From Eubacteriales bacterium (GTDB taxonomy: Bacteria; Bacillota; Clostridia; Oscillospirales; Oscillospiraceae), in assembly GCA_030533415.1 (NCBI GenBank), contig JAUNJE010000016.1, positions 1 to 52,031 on the forward strand: a DNA stretch of 52,031 nucleotides, written 5' to 3'. Shown here piece after piece: positions 23,056-31,712 of this stretch. Position numbers and translations under genes: made by a program. Numbering within the stretch: the first letter of the stretch is position 1; each line of letters begins with the position of its first letter. The notes below the pieces were generated by a model. That model searched no databases, was not told the DNA's origin, and worked only from the letters and a program-made list of their open reading frames with translations.

Positions 23056-23105
23056 CTTACATCTTCCAAATTCAGCATTTTGGCTGTATAATCCTGATTG
23101 CGCAT
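23056..23105 (-). pseudogene. N-terminal fragment of an ISL3 family transposase
   Basis: After AAAGGAGG, an ATG opens MRNQDYTAKMLNLEDV, the typical first 16 residues of ISL3 transposases in Clostridia. The similarity then stops abruptly. The 100 bases upstream of this start (to about 23210) probably include the left end of the insertion sequence. No transposase body remains. Confidence 0.6.
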
Positions 23106-23493
23106 AGGGGCCTCCTTTTCTTTGGTGTAGGGGTACATTTATTGTAAAGGATTTTTGCCTCTATGCTCAACTTTTATTTTTGACAATGGGGGCAGGCTCA
23201 TCGCCTGACCCCAACATTTATTATAGAACCTTCTTTTTTCGTTATCCTATTCAGAATGCCTACGTTTCTGTCCAAGGAATCTCAGTGAAGGGAAAGATCA
23301 TTTATATGCCGATCTACAGCAATGCTGTCCTGATTCAGAATTTGGGGGAGAACCAATGCCTCTGTAAGAGTATGGATAATCTTCTATTTTCCCCGTATCC
23401 GGTGCTGTGAACTGGTGCAAACGATACTTTGTCCTTCTCTAATAGGAGCCACCCCAGGAACACTTTCTGTCCGGTTACAGAAACACCGGACGG
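23106..23493. other. Intergenic stretch with no recognised gene
   Basis: It includes the likely end of the ISL3 element and an inverted repeat near 23190-23215 (GGGGGCAGGC...GCCTGACCCC). A plus-strand frame ends at the TGA near 23408 and looks weakly protein-like (IIYMPIYSNAVLIQNLGENQ), but I cannot assign it. The last 80 bases precede the GH112 stop and may hold its terminator; none is obvious. Confidence 0.3.
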
Positions 23494-25656
23494 TCAGATC
23501 TCATACCACTTGATTTCGTTGGCTTCCAGATGCAGTTCGAAGGAACCGCTGTCAGTGTAAACAACAGTATCCTGAGGAACGTAGGTGTTGTTGACAACGC
23601 AGTACTTGCCGTTGGCAACGAAGGCGTGGACTTCCACATTGTAGTTGGTGGAGTACCACTTGTGAAGGCACTCCTCGCTGTGGGCAGACCACAGGATGGC
23701 ACGGTACAGAATACGGCTGTTCTCGAAGGAGTAAGGCAGACCGGAGATATAAACGCTGCGGCCATTGCCGAACTCGTTGACAGCCATCTGCACTTCCTTT
23801 CCCTTCTGAACCAGGATCTTGGCGGAGGGCAGTGCATAGATGCTCTTCTTGCCTTCACCAAAGTCCACCTCACCGGCAACATCTGCCAGAATGAAGTGAT
23901 CAGGATTTTGATCCCAGTTGTACTTATCGTAGCCCAGAGTGAAGCCGGTTTCCTTCTCAACACCCAGCACATTGGCCAGCTGCAGGTAGTGACCCTGATA
24001 CTGGTGACCGGTAGGCTCGCCAACACCGATGAAGCCGCCGCCGTTGTGGACGAAGCTACGGATTGCGGCAGTCACAGCAGCGTCCTCCCATTCGAAGCCG
24101 CCGGTATGGGCGGTATCACCGTCACCAACATTGATGATAACATCGATCTCATCCAGAATTGCGGGGTTCTCGCGGATATCGTCAAAGGAAATGAACTTTA
24201 CATCAAAGGGAGCGCCGGACAGGGCTTCGATGATGCCCGCATAGGAGTAGTTCTGCTTCTGATACAGAGCATGGTGAACCATGTGGCAGCCCCAGGCTCT
24301 CTGCTTGCCCCAGCTATTCAGCACAGCCACAGTCTTGACGCAGTAAGGAGTGGTGCCCTTGATATTGACATACAGTTCACGGAACTCGTTGCAGACGGAT
24401 TCAATGTAGTCCATGAACTCAGGAAACTGCAAAGCCAGCTTCAGGTAGCCGCCGTAACCAATCCGGTCGATAGGCTTACGAAGAATAGCGCGGCGGGCAG
24501 TGACCCAGTTTTCCTTGCCTTCCTTCACGGGGTCGCCGCCCGCATGGAAGGTATCGGGGAAGAAGTAAGGCAGAAAACGGCCCTCGGTGTACTTGACACC
24601 AGGGATGTCGGAGATCAGGCGCAGAGTGGCACCGTTTCCCACAGAGCCAACAACAGCGTCCAGACCGATGGTCTTGAACTCCTCCATGAATGGCTCGGTA
24701 CCGATGAAGTGGTCACCCAGAAACATCATGGCTTCCTTACCCAGCTCGTGGGTGATGTCCACCATTTCCTTGGCCAGCTTGGCAACCTCGCGGCGCTGGA
24801 AGGCCTGGAAATCCTTGAACTGCTTGGAGGGGATCCGGTACTGGTTGTTGTAGTAGCCCTGATCCACGATATACTCCGGACGGAACTTGTAACCTACCTC
24901 GGCCTCGAACTGTTCCAGAATATAGGGAGAGACAGAGGCAGAGTAGCCGTACCAGTCAACATACTTTTCACGCTTCAGCTCATCGAAAATCAGGGTGAAC
25001 TGATGGAAGAAAGTGGTGTAACGGATGACATCGACATAAGGATGGCCGGTGATGAATTTACGCAGACGCTCCATGGTGAACTTGTGGGTCTTGGGCTGAC
25101 GGACGTCGAAGGTGATCTGGTGCTCGAAGTTGGTCCAACCATTGGTAACCGCATTGTACATATGCACGGGATCCCAGATCAGGTAAGCCAGGAATGCCAC
25201 AGTGTACTCGTGGAAGGCAGCGCAATTTGCGATCTCCACGCAGCCGGTCTGGGCATTGTAACTCCAGTTATCAGGGGGAACAACCTCGCCGCTGGTGCGG
25301 TCCATGACTTCCCACCAGCGTTTACAGTCATCACGGGTATTGACTTCCAGCAGCTCCCCGCTGATGCCCTGCATCAGCTTGACGGAGAGGGTATCGGAGG
25401 TGGCGGTGTGGAAGCCGGTCATGATGTAGCACTGCTGGACTTCATCGGGATTGGCCTTTGCCCAGGCATTGTCTTTACGGGTGGTGTAGTAGGTGGAATA
25501 GATTTTGGCATTCTGGCCTTGCAGTTCAGCAGGGAAATCGGTACCGTCACAGTCACGGATCGCATCTGCGCCCCACTTCTTCATGACCTCCAGGGTCTCA
25601 GGCACCACATCCAGGTCGGTGGGGATCGTAACGCGGCCATAGCTTTTGTTTTCCAT
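23494..25656 (-). CDS. lnpA: GH112 lacto-N-biose/galacto-N-biose phosphorylase
   Basis: The 720-residue enzyme is a GH112 phosphorylase that splits beta-1,3-galactosyl-HexNAc with phosphate to galactose 1-phosphate and N-acetylhexosamine. Landmarks are YGRVTIPTD at the start, WGADAIRDCDGTDFP, SFLAYIIWDP-like FLAYLIWDPVHMY, and the general acid Asp315 in MFLGDHFIGTEPF, with KYTEGRFLPYFFPDTF after it. The barrel resembles the bifidobacterial enzyme more than I would expect of galactosyl-rhamnose phosphorylases. LNB versus GNB preference is not decided. It is cytoplasmic. The start is the ATG at 25656, with TTGGAG 7 bases upstream. It is next to the GH20/importer operon but separated by a terminator and remnants. 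Confidence 0.92.
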   Translation of the reverse strand: MENKSYGRVTIPTDLDVVPETLEVMKKWGADAIRDCDGTDFPAELQGQNAKIYSTYYTTRKDNAWAKANPDEVQQCYIMTGFHTATSDTLSVKLMQGISGELLEVNTRDDCKRWWEVMDRTSGEVVPPDNWSYNAQTGCVEIANCAAFHEYTVAFLAYLIWDPVHMYNAVTNGWTNFEHQITFDVRQPKTHKFTMERLRKFITGHPYVDVIRYTTFFHQFTLIFDELKREKYVDWYGYSASVSPYILEQFEAEVGYKFRPEYIVDQGYYNNQYRIPSKQFKDFQAFQRREVAKLAKEMVDITHELGKEAMMFLGDHFIGTEPFMEEFKTIGLDAVVGSVGNGATLRLISDIPGVKYTEGRFLPYFFPDTFHAGGDPVKEGKENWVTARRAILRKPIDRIGYGGYLKLALQFPEFMDYIESVCNEFRELYVNIKGTTPYCVKTVAVLNSWGKQRAWGCHMVHHALYQKQNYSYAGIIEALSGAPFDVKFISFDDIRENPAILDEIDVIINVGDGDTAHTGGFEWEDAAVTAAIRSFVHNGGGFIGVGEPTGHQYQGHYLQLANVLGVEKETGFTLGYDKYNWDQNPDHFILADVAGEVDFGEGKKSIYALPSAKILVQKGKEVQMAVNEFGNGRSVYISGLPYSFENSRILYRAILWSAHSEECLHKWYSTNYNVEVHAFVANGKYCVVNNTYVPQDTVVYTDSGSFELHLEANEIKWYEI

Positions 25657-25756
25657 AATTATCTCCAATCAAAATCAATAATTCGGGGATTCGTTATTTT
25701 CACCGCCGTCCAAACGGCTGATATCCCTTCCCACACGAGAGCACTCCTGCCATGCA

Positions 25757-25906
25757 CTGGCGCTTACAGCGCGCAAGGCTCCCTTGTGCAAAGGGTAAGC
25801 GAAGCCGCCAGTCACAGTTGTGAATGACAGTCCGGTGGACTGTCAGAGCCACAACCGGGCTTGCCGCAGCAAGTTCGCAAAAATCTTTGATTTTTAAAAT
25901 TCTGTC
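25757..25906 (+). repeat. Oscillospirales-type long stem-loop repeat (family 2), copy 1
   Basis: It contains AAGGCTCCCTTGTGCAAAGGG and, at the other end, CAAAAATCTTTGATTTTTAA, both shared with the copy at 40224. The centre differs (AGTTGTGAATGACAGTCCGGTGGACTGTCA). It is inserted in the beta-helix gene remnant. Confidence 0.65.
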
Positions 25907-26044
25907 TCCAGGTCCTAAAGCCACATTACCCAATTTATGAAAGCTATACCATGGTGTATCAGGAGATATCCCGTTATTCCTGTTATCGCCATGAATGGAG
26001 CTGAAATAATAGCTTGAACCAGGGTGCAGTGTATGCCCGTTCAT
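25895..26044 (-). pseudogene. N-terminal fragment of a right-handed beta-helix carbohydrate enzyme
   Basis: From an ATG with AAAGGA 7 bases upstream, the frame reads SSYYFSSIHGDNRNNGISPD, TPWYSFHKLGNVALGPGDRIL. This is the standard opening of secreted or intracellular parallel beta-helix glycan enzymes. After about 50 residues it enters the family 2 repeat and the rest of the gene is gone. Its place between GH112 and GH20 suggests it once belonged to the same pathway. GH136 lacto-N-biosidases and several other GH or PL families have this fold, so the exact family cannot be told from this piece. Confidence 0.65.
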
Positions 26045-26085
26045 AGGTTTTTCCTTTGCAGAAAATCTTCTCGTTTTATTTGGGG

Positions 26086-26121
26086 ATAAAAGGCGGCAAC
26101 TCCTCTCGGAACTGCCGCCTT
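26086..26121 (-). terminator. Terminator of the importer-GH20 operon
   Basis: On the minus strand AAGGCGGCA and TGCCGCCTT form the stem (26121-26113 and 26098-26090), followed by TTTAT. It lies 160-190 bases after the GH20 stop, beyond the repeat copy. Confidence 0.65.
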
Positions 26122-26146
26122 ATACTTGATTATTGCATCTATTTCC

Positions 26147-26282
26147 TTATACTGATATTCCATTAAAAAGTATCATTCGCCAGAATGGAACTTTTTAATA
26201 GGAAGATCATTATGAGACGGCAACGCCGTCAGGCGGTGCTTTCTTTATAAAAATGAAACATTTTTATAAAGAAACAGTATTA
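26147..26282 (+). repeat. Dispersed palindromic repeat, copy 5, ending in the GH20 stop codon
   Basis: Modules A and C are complete and B is missing. The ends read TTATACTG and CAGTATTA. The final TTA (26280-26282) is, on the minus strand, the TAA stop of the GH20 gene. Confidence 0.75.
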
Positions 26283-28172
26283 GATGCTGAATTGGTGGCA
26301 AAGTGTATTGGCAGTTACAATTTCACCATAGGACTCACGACCGGGAGTATGACCATCCTTGGACAGACATCCGCGATAAGGCAGTTCCTTCTCTTCAAGC
26401 TCACTCAAGGCATCAAGAGCCCCCTGCTCATAAAGCTTCATTCTCTGCTTCAATGCACCACATCTTGCCTGAACACCGCCAAGCCGAAGATCAATAATTT
26501 CAAGGCCTTCCCCCTTGCATTCGGCAGACCATACCACTACCGCGCTTTCGTGCAGTTTCTTTACCCATTCGGCAAAGGCATCCAGCTTCCCATAGACATT
26601 CTGGAATGCTTCAGATGTTTTTTCAGCATATCCTTTATGCAAAGCCACAGCAGCTTCACATCTTGCCGCAACAGCATTTGCCAGGTGGCTGTACATCTGA
26701 AAAATGTTCTTCAAATGGGGATCTGCAGCATCGGCCATATAACCCATATACTCGTTTGCGGCGGCTCGATAAAACTCAGCCAGCTTCAGGGGTTCCTTCG
26801 TTATGGAGCCCATGAACAGTTCGCTGGCGATATCGCCGTAAAGCAGCAGCTTATGCGGAACCATTCCCTCCATGTTCTTTTCGGGCATTCCGGGGATCAA
26901 ATCAATTTTTTCCATTGCTGCGTATGCATCAAAAGAAGTGCCGGAAAGGAGCATACACATCTCATTCGTGTCGCTGGGACTGGCACTGCCAAAACGCAGA
27001 AGTCCAAACAATGCCAAGCCAGGCAACACCGTAGCCAGAGGGGTTTCATCGCCATCATCCCCCCACAGAGTTACGATGATTTCAGAAATACCATGATCAC
27101 AGCAGGCTTCTACAGCAGCAATACTGCCCTCAAAGCTCTTCGTAAAATTAGGCGCCCATCCGCCCCATTTCCAGACGCCGCCAGCAAAGATGGTATCCAG
27201 GCAGCCTCTTCTCTTCAACTGCCGGGCATATTCTTCCTGCGTAGCAGAGTAATAATCCCAGTAGACAAAAGTCAGATTATCGGGATACAGCCTCGCTTCT
27301 TCCTCTGTAACGGGTTCACTGTCACCATAATAATTCATCAAGGGTGTCTGGTCACGGAATACCATATCATCCCAAATCATGGGCTTCAAGCCATATTTCC
27401 GGCAAAGCTCACAAGTTGTGTGAAGATGCTCCATCAGAATGTCTCTGTGGCTCCGGTAACCCTTATACCGAAGATATCTTCCGGTACCAAGACTGACCGC
27501 CTCATCCATACCAAGATGAATACGGCGGCTGCGGAAGGTTCGGCTGAAATGGGCGATCATTGCCTCCACGAGCTTAATTGTTTCCTCATGACCAACCATA
27601 AGGTTGTCGATGGTATCACGCATAGGCTCCATATACTTCCACCGAATCGCGGTGCGGAGATGGGCCAGCGTCTGGATACAAGGAATCAACTCAATTCCCA
27701 GCGCGTGTGCAAAGTCATCCATTTCTTTCTGCTGCGCAACAGAATAACGGCCTCTGCGATAGCCAAAGTAAGGGTAACCGGGAAGTTCATAAGTGTCTTC
27801 CATGTACATATAGCATGCATTAAAGCCCATCAGCGCCATCTGAGACAGCGTCCGCTTCATGGTTTTCATGGTGTACACGGAATTTCGGGAAACATCGATC
27901 TCAGCTGCCAGACACTGGAATCTCGGATTTAAGACCTCCATGATGCGATCCTGCGTAGTTAACGCGCGACCGATCAAAAGTAAGGCATCATTGATGCTGT
28001 TGCTTTTGAGATAGAGTTCATTCCCCTTTCTCTGCCAACCGATCTCTCCATTGGAATCCTGGTTGTACTGATTATGGATCATCAGAAGAGGAATATCGGT
28101 GTAGAAAGGACAGTTCTCCTCGATCAGTTTCAGCGCAGTGCGAAGCTTGAGGTCAGTTGTTTCAAATGTCAC
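26280..28172 (-). CDS. GH20 beta-N-acetylhexosaminidase, cytoplasmic
   Basis: The 630-residue protein has the GH20 barrel with the catalytic Asp223-Glu224 pair in RIHLGMDEAVSLG, an IPCIQTLAHL strand before it, and a long helical C-terminal part. Layout and length resemble the streptococcal GcnA type. It removes terminal beta-GlcNAc or beta-GalNAc from imported oligosaccharides, complementing GH112 in the same locus. No signal peptide is present. The start is a GTG with GAGGTG upstream, 12 bases after the permease stop. The stop codon lies in the end of a repeat (26147-26282), so the original C-terminus may have been slightly changed. Confidence 0.92.
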   Translation of the reverse strand: MTFETTDLKLRTALKLIEENCPFYTDIPLLMIHNQYNQDSNGEIGWQRKGNELYLKSNSINDALLLIGRALTTQDRIMEVLNPRFQCLAAEIDVSRNSVYTMKTMKRTLSQMALMGFNACYMYMEDTYELPGYPYFGYRRGRYSVAQQKEMDDFAHALGIELIPCIQTLAHLRTAIRWKYMEPMRDTIDNLMVGHEETIKLVEAMIAHFSRTFRSRRIHLGMDEAVSLGTGRYLRYKGYRSHRDILMEHLHTTCELCRKYGLKPMIWDDMVFRDQTPLMNYYGDSEPVTEEEARLYPDNLTFVYWDYYSATQEEYARQLKRRGCLDTIFAGGVWKWGGWAPNFTKSFEGSIAAVEACCDHGISEIIVTLWGDDGDETPLATVLPGLALFGLLRFGSASPSDTNEMCMLLSGTSFDAYAAMEKIDLIPGMPEKNMEGMVPHKLLLYGDIASELFMGSITKEPLKLAEFYRAAANEYMGYMADAADPHLKNIFQMYSHLANAVAARCEAAVALHKGYAEKTSEAFQNVYGKLDAFAEWVKKLHESAVVVWSAECKGEGLEIIDLRLGGVQARCGALKQRMKLYEQGALDALSELEEKELPYRGCLSKDGHTPGRESYGEIVTANTLCHQFSI

Positions 28173-28184
28173 TGCGGTTCACCT

Positions 28185-29048
28185 CTATCCCTTCATACCG
28201 CCAGCCGTGATACCGCCAATGATCGTCTTGGACAGGCAAATGAACAGGAGAAGCGTAGGCAGGAACACGATGACAACGGCCGCGAACAGGCCGCCCCAGT
28301 CACCGGTATACTGCATAGCAGTCAGAACACTCTTCAAGCCGGGGCCGACAGACATGTTCTTCTCGGAGGAAGCAAAAATCAGGGACAGGAAGTATTCGTT
28401 CCAGATGCTCATAAAGTTGAAAATACCGACCGTAACCATACCGGGCTGAGCCAGAGGCATCATGATCTTCCAGAAGATCTTCATAGGAGGACAGCCGTCG
28501 ATGGAAGCAGCCTCTTCATAACCCCTGGACAGGTTACCAAAGAAGGTCGTCAGGAAAGTAGTGGTATAAGGAACCTGCATACCAATGTAAATCAGGATCA
28601 GGACAAGCTTATTACCGGTAAGCGCCATCTGAGTAGTCAGGGAGAACAGAGGCAGAACGATCATGATATGAGGGACGCTCATCGCCATAACAAAACTGCT
28701 ACGGATAACATTGTTGCCCTTAAACACAAAGCGAGAAAGAATATATGCAGCAGGTGCGCTGACCAGCAGGGAACCTACCATTGCGCTGGTAGCATACAGC
28801 AGAGAGTTCATAAAGAACACGGAAATGTTGTTGGCGCCCCATGCCTTTACATAGTTCTCAAAATGGAAGCCGGTTTCAAACTTAAGCGCATCGCCGCGCA
28901 TAATTTCAGGAGAAGTGGATAAGCTGGCTGCAGCGATCCACGCCAGCATACCAATGGTGAACAAGCACCACAGGCCGACGATGAGGTGTCCGGGCAGAAG
29001 ACGCATCTGCTTTTTCAGTTCCAGATGGGAAGCACTGTTTCTTTTCAT
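28185..29048 (-). CDS. Carbohydrate ABC transporter permease (MalG type)
   Basis: The 287-residue protein has six membrane segments and the EAA loop YEEAASIDGCPPMKIFWKIM (about 177-196). It is the second permease of the importer encoded with GH20, 19 bases after the first. The expected cargo is lacto-N-biose, galacto-N-biose or related host-glycan pieces (inference from GH112 and GH20). No ATPase is encoded here. Confidence 0.93.
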   Translation of the reverse strand: MKRNSASHLELKKQMRLLPGHLIVGLWCLFTIGMLAWIAAASLSTSPEIMRGDALKFETGFHFENYVKAWGANNISVFFMNSLLYATSAMVGSLLVSAPAAYILSRFVFKGNNVIRSSFVMAMSVPHIMIVLPLFSLTTQMALTGNKLVLILIYIGMQVPYTTTFLTTFFGNLSRGYEEAASIDGCPPMKIFWKIMMPLAQPGMVTVGIFNFMSIWNEYFLSLIFASSEKNMSVGPGLKSVLTAMQYTGDWGGLFAAVVIVFLPTLLLFICLSKTIIGGITAGGMKG

Positions 29049-29067
29049 AACCTATACGTCTCCTTTC

Positions 29068-29979
29068 TTAGAATTCCACGTCGTCATCTTTAACGAAACG
29101 GTTGAGGACGAAGAACACGAGCAGAACGATCAGGGTCATCAAAACACCAACCGTAGCACCAAGCGATGCGTTTCGTTCCGTGTTGCCCTGTGTACCAAAT
29201 GTAATCGTGTACATGTAGACGAAGGGCGTGATGGTGGGCAAATCGCTGGCAAGGGGTGCACTCCACATCTGGCTCCAGACAAAGAAGCCGACAGTACCGA
29301 TCGTCCAGAAAACAATACAGTTCTTGATAACGCCACGCAGAAGAGGCAGTGTAATTCGGAAGAACTGCTGCGCCTTGCTTGCGCCGTCAATGGTGGCCGC
29401 CTCGTAAATATCGCCGGAGATACGCTCAATGCCGCTCATATAGATCAGCATATAATAGCCCACGGAGCCGAAGCAGAAAGCGACAAGCAGGGACCAGAAC
29501 TTAGCCGTACCGCTAAGATAGTCCATCTTTGCCAGGTCAGAACCGAAGAACTCAAACAGATTATGCAGGAAGCCAAAGCGCTTATTGAAGATGGCACTGA
29601 TCCACATAGTAGCCATGGCAACCGCGTTAATGATGTTAGGAATATAGATGACAGCACGATAGAAACCCCTGAACTTTACGCCACTGGTCAGGATGGCAGC
29701 AAACAGCATAGCAATTACCATGGTAATTACGCCGCCATAAATCCAGATCTTCAGCATATTTTTCATGGAATCCAGGAAGATGGAGGTTTTGAAAAGCGTA
29801 AGATAGTTTTCCAAACCACACCATTCCCAGGTCTTTACTGCATCACTCATGCCTTCGGCATGGAAGAAGCTCATTGCCACGGTTCTTGCGACAGGATACA
29901 AATAGATCAGTAAGAAGAAAGCCACAGCAGGAGCCATAAAGCAGAAAATCATCTGCTTCGTCTGTTTATTTTGCAGCAA
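29068..29979 (-). CDS. Carbohydrate ABC transporter permease (MalF type)
   Basis: The 303-residue protein has six membrane segments and the EAA loop YEAATIDGASKAQQFFRITL (about 192-211). It pairs with the next permease. It is 156 bases downstream of the binding-protein gene, a gap that contains a strong hairpin. Confidence 0.93.
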   Translation of the reverse strand: MLQNKQTKQMIFCFMAPAVAFFLLIYLYPVARTVAMSFFHAEGMSDAVKTWEWCGLENYLTLFKTSIFLDSMKNMLKIWIYGGVITMVIAMLFAAILTSGVKFRGFYRAVIYIPNIINAVAMATMWISAIFNKRFGFLHNLFEFFGSDLAKMDYLSGTAKFWSLLVAFCFGSVGYYMLIYMSGIERISGDIYEAATIDGASKAQQFFRITLPLLRGVIKNCIVFWTIGTVGFFVWSQMWSAPLASDLPTITPFVYMYTITFGTQGNTERNASLGATVGVLMTLIVLLVFFVLNRFVKDDDVEF

Positions 29980-30034
29980 TGTAAGTCTCTCCTTTCACAC
30001 ATGGTCTCAAGAGAACCATGACGGAATAAACAAA

Positions 30035-30066
30035 GGGGAGCTCCTCCTTTGCAGTCAGAGCTCCCC
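30035..30066 (-). terminator. Intercistronic hairpin between binding protein and permeases
   Basis: GGGGAGCTC and its complement form a 9-base stem with a 14-base loop. A smaller hairpin (CATGGT...ACCATG) follows at about 30000-30020. There is no U tract. The most likely role is partial termination or 3' protection that gives more binding protein than permease. Confidence 0.55.
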
Positions 30067-30135
30067 AACAAAGTTCACCCTACAATGCAGATGCGATCAT
30101 GCATTCCCAATTGTGAAGGTATTTAGTGGTTAATC

Positions 30136-31434
30136 TTACTTCAGAGCAGCCAGCTCAGCAATGAAGGTATCGGGATCGATCTCAGTCTTGCACAGTCTCT
30201 CGATGGCATCCTGGATGTAATCCTTGTAGTCGGCGTTGTCCTGCAAACCGACAGCCCAGTCGTAGGACTCGGACATCAGCTTGAAGTAGGGCTCAGCACC
30301 AGCAACGGCGGCGGGCCAAGTAACGTTAGCGGTATCGGCGGGGATGGAGGAGACAGCCTCTGCCATCTTCAGGTCGTACTCGCCGGTAACAACAGTCACG
30401 ACGAAGTCGAAAGCTTCCTGCTTGTGCTCGCTGGCCTCAACGATGCCGTAGCCCTGTGCGCCGACCATGCCAGCGTCAGTGCCGTTTACGCCGCCCTCAA
30501 CAGCGGGCCAGGGGAAGAAGCCCCAATCCAACTGCGCGCCGGTGTTCTGCACGATTTCGTTGGGAACCCAGGAAGCCTGCAGCAGCATAGCGGACTCCTC
30601 GAAGCCCAGCTCGTTCTGGCCATCGGGATAGGTGGAGGGAGCGTAGGGGGACATGTAGCCATTCGCAAACAGAGTGTAGATATCCTCAGCGGCCTTCAGC
30701 GCACCGGGAACTTCTGCCCACTTGCAGTTGTCGATGATGTCATAAACACCAGCCTGGCCAACATAACGGCCCAACTGATAACCCATCAGCAGAGCAGTGC
30801 CGTCGCCCTGGTCACAGGTCATGGGGTTGACACCGTAGTCCTTCAGCTTCTGGCAAACATCCAGCAGCTCATCGAAGGTCTCGGGAACCTCTTCAACGCC
30901 AGCAGCCTCGAACATAGCACGGTTGTACCAAACGCCGGAGGTGTAGGGCTGATAGGGGATAACCTTCAGGCCGCTCTCAATATAGGACTGAGCAGTGGTG
31001 TAAAGGACGGGCAGGATGTGCTCTTCCAGGCCAGCAGCGGTGACCATCTCGGAGACGTCAGCAACATAGTTGGTGCAGTTCTTGGAGATGAAAGCATAGT
31101 CCTGATCGAACAGGTCAATCTTCTCGCCAGCGTCCAGGGCGGGCTGGATCAGGTTCTTGACGTCACGGCCCTTCCACTCGATATTGACCTTAATACCGGT
31201 AGAAGCGTAGTAAGCGTCAGCAGCCTCCTGGATGACCTTAGCCTGGCCCTCGGTGGAGTTCCACATAGACCAGTAGGTCAGCTCGATGCCGGCGTCGGCA
31301 GCAGGAGCCTGGGTCGCGGCAGGAGCAGCCTCAGCGTCAGGAGCCTCGGTAACAGCGGGCTCGGAGGAGCCACCGCAAGCGACCAGGGACACCGCCATGA
31401 CCAGAACCAGCAGCAAAGCAATAATCTTCTTCAT
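30136..31434 (-). CDS. Sugar ABC transporter substrate-binding lipoprotein
   Basis: The 432-residue protein has a lipoprotein signal (LVAC, Cys20) and an Ala/Pro/Thr-rich linker (about 25-48). A family 1 extracellular solute-binding fold follows (TYWSMWNSTEGQ onward, with WYNRAMFEAAGVEEVPETFDEL in the hinge region). It is the first gene of the importer-GH20 operon and its start has GAGGAAC upstream. It would bind a HexNAc-containing disaccharide or oligosaccharide at the cell surface (inference). Confidence 0.93.
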   Translation of the reverse strand: MKKIIALLLVLVMAVSLVACGGSSEPAVTEAPDAEAAPAATQAPAADAGIELTYWSMWNSTEGQAKVIQEAADAYYASTGIKVNIEWKGRDVKNLIQPALDAGEKIDLFDQDYAFISKNCTNYVADVSEMVTAAGLEEHILPVLYTTAQSYIESGLKVIPYQPYTSGVWYNRAMFEAAGVEEVPETFDELLDVCQKLKDYGVNPMTCDQGDGTALLMGYQLGRYVGQAGVYDIIDNCKWAEVPGALKAAEDIYTLFANGYMSPYAPSTYPDGQNELGFEESAMLLQASWVPNEIVQNTGAQLDWGFFPWPAVEGGVNGTDAGMVGAQGYGIVEASEHKQEAFDFVVTVVTGEYDLKMAEAVSSIPADTANVTWPAAVAGAEPYFKLMSESYDWAVGLQDNADYKDYIQDAIERLCKTEIDPDTFIAELAALK

Positions 31435-31560
31435 GTTTGTTCCTCGCTTTCAAAATTCTTTGTTTTATATTGAAACCTTGCAGGTTATCAATATCACATC
31501 AAGAATCGTAAAACTAACCAAAAAGGCACATCGATACATCGGATTCTTTGGGACATTTTT

Positions 31561-31588
31561 ATTATACCACTTGAATTTCAAATAGCAA
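31561..31588 (-). promoter_or_regulatory. Promoter of the importer-GH20 operon
   Basis: On the minus strand TTGCTA (31588-31583), a 16-base spacer that contains the palindrome TTGAAATTCAA, and TATAAT (31566-31561). The leader is about 120 bases. The AraC-family gene starts on the other side, so this shared 278-base region is the likely target of that regulator. The plus-strand promoter for the AraC gene is less clear; TTGACA occurs at 31598-31603. Confidence 0.6.
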
Positions 31589-31712
31589 TATGATATATTG
31601 ACAATTAAGTATGAGATGTTGTCTTTTTTACACTATATTCATAATCAGGATAAAAATTGTCTTTATTTGATTGTGCATTTTCACCATTAAACTATATGTG
31701 GAGTTGTTTAAA

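Noticed and set aside
22848-23147. Plus-strand frame of 99 codons in the mobile-element graveyard
   Set aside because: It runs antisense through the ISL3 N-terminus and shows no domain; composition is explained by the GC-rich remnant.
25757-25906. Possible CRISPR or riboswitch signal from stacked hairpins
   Set aside because: The hairpins belong to a repeat family with other copies in the window, are not evenly spaced direct repeats and show no known riboswitch core.
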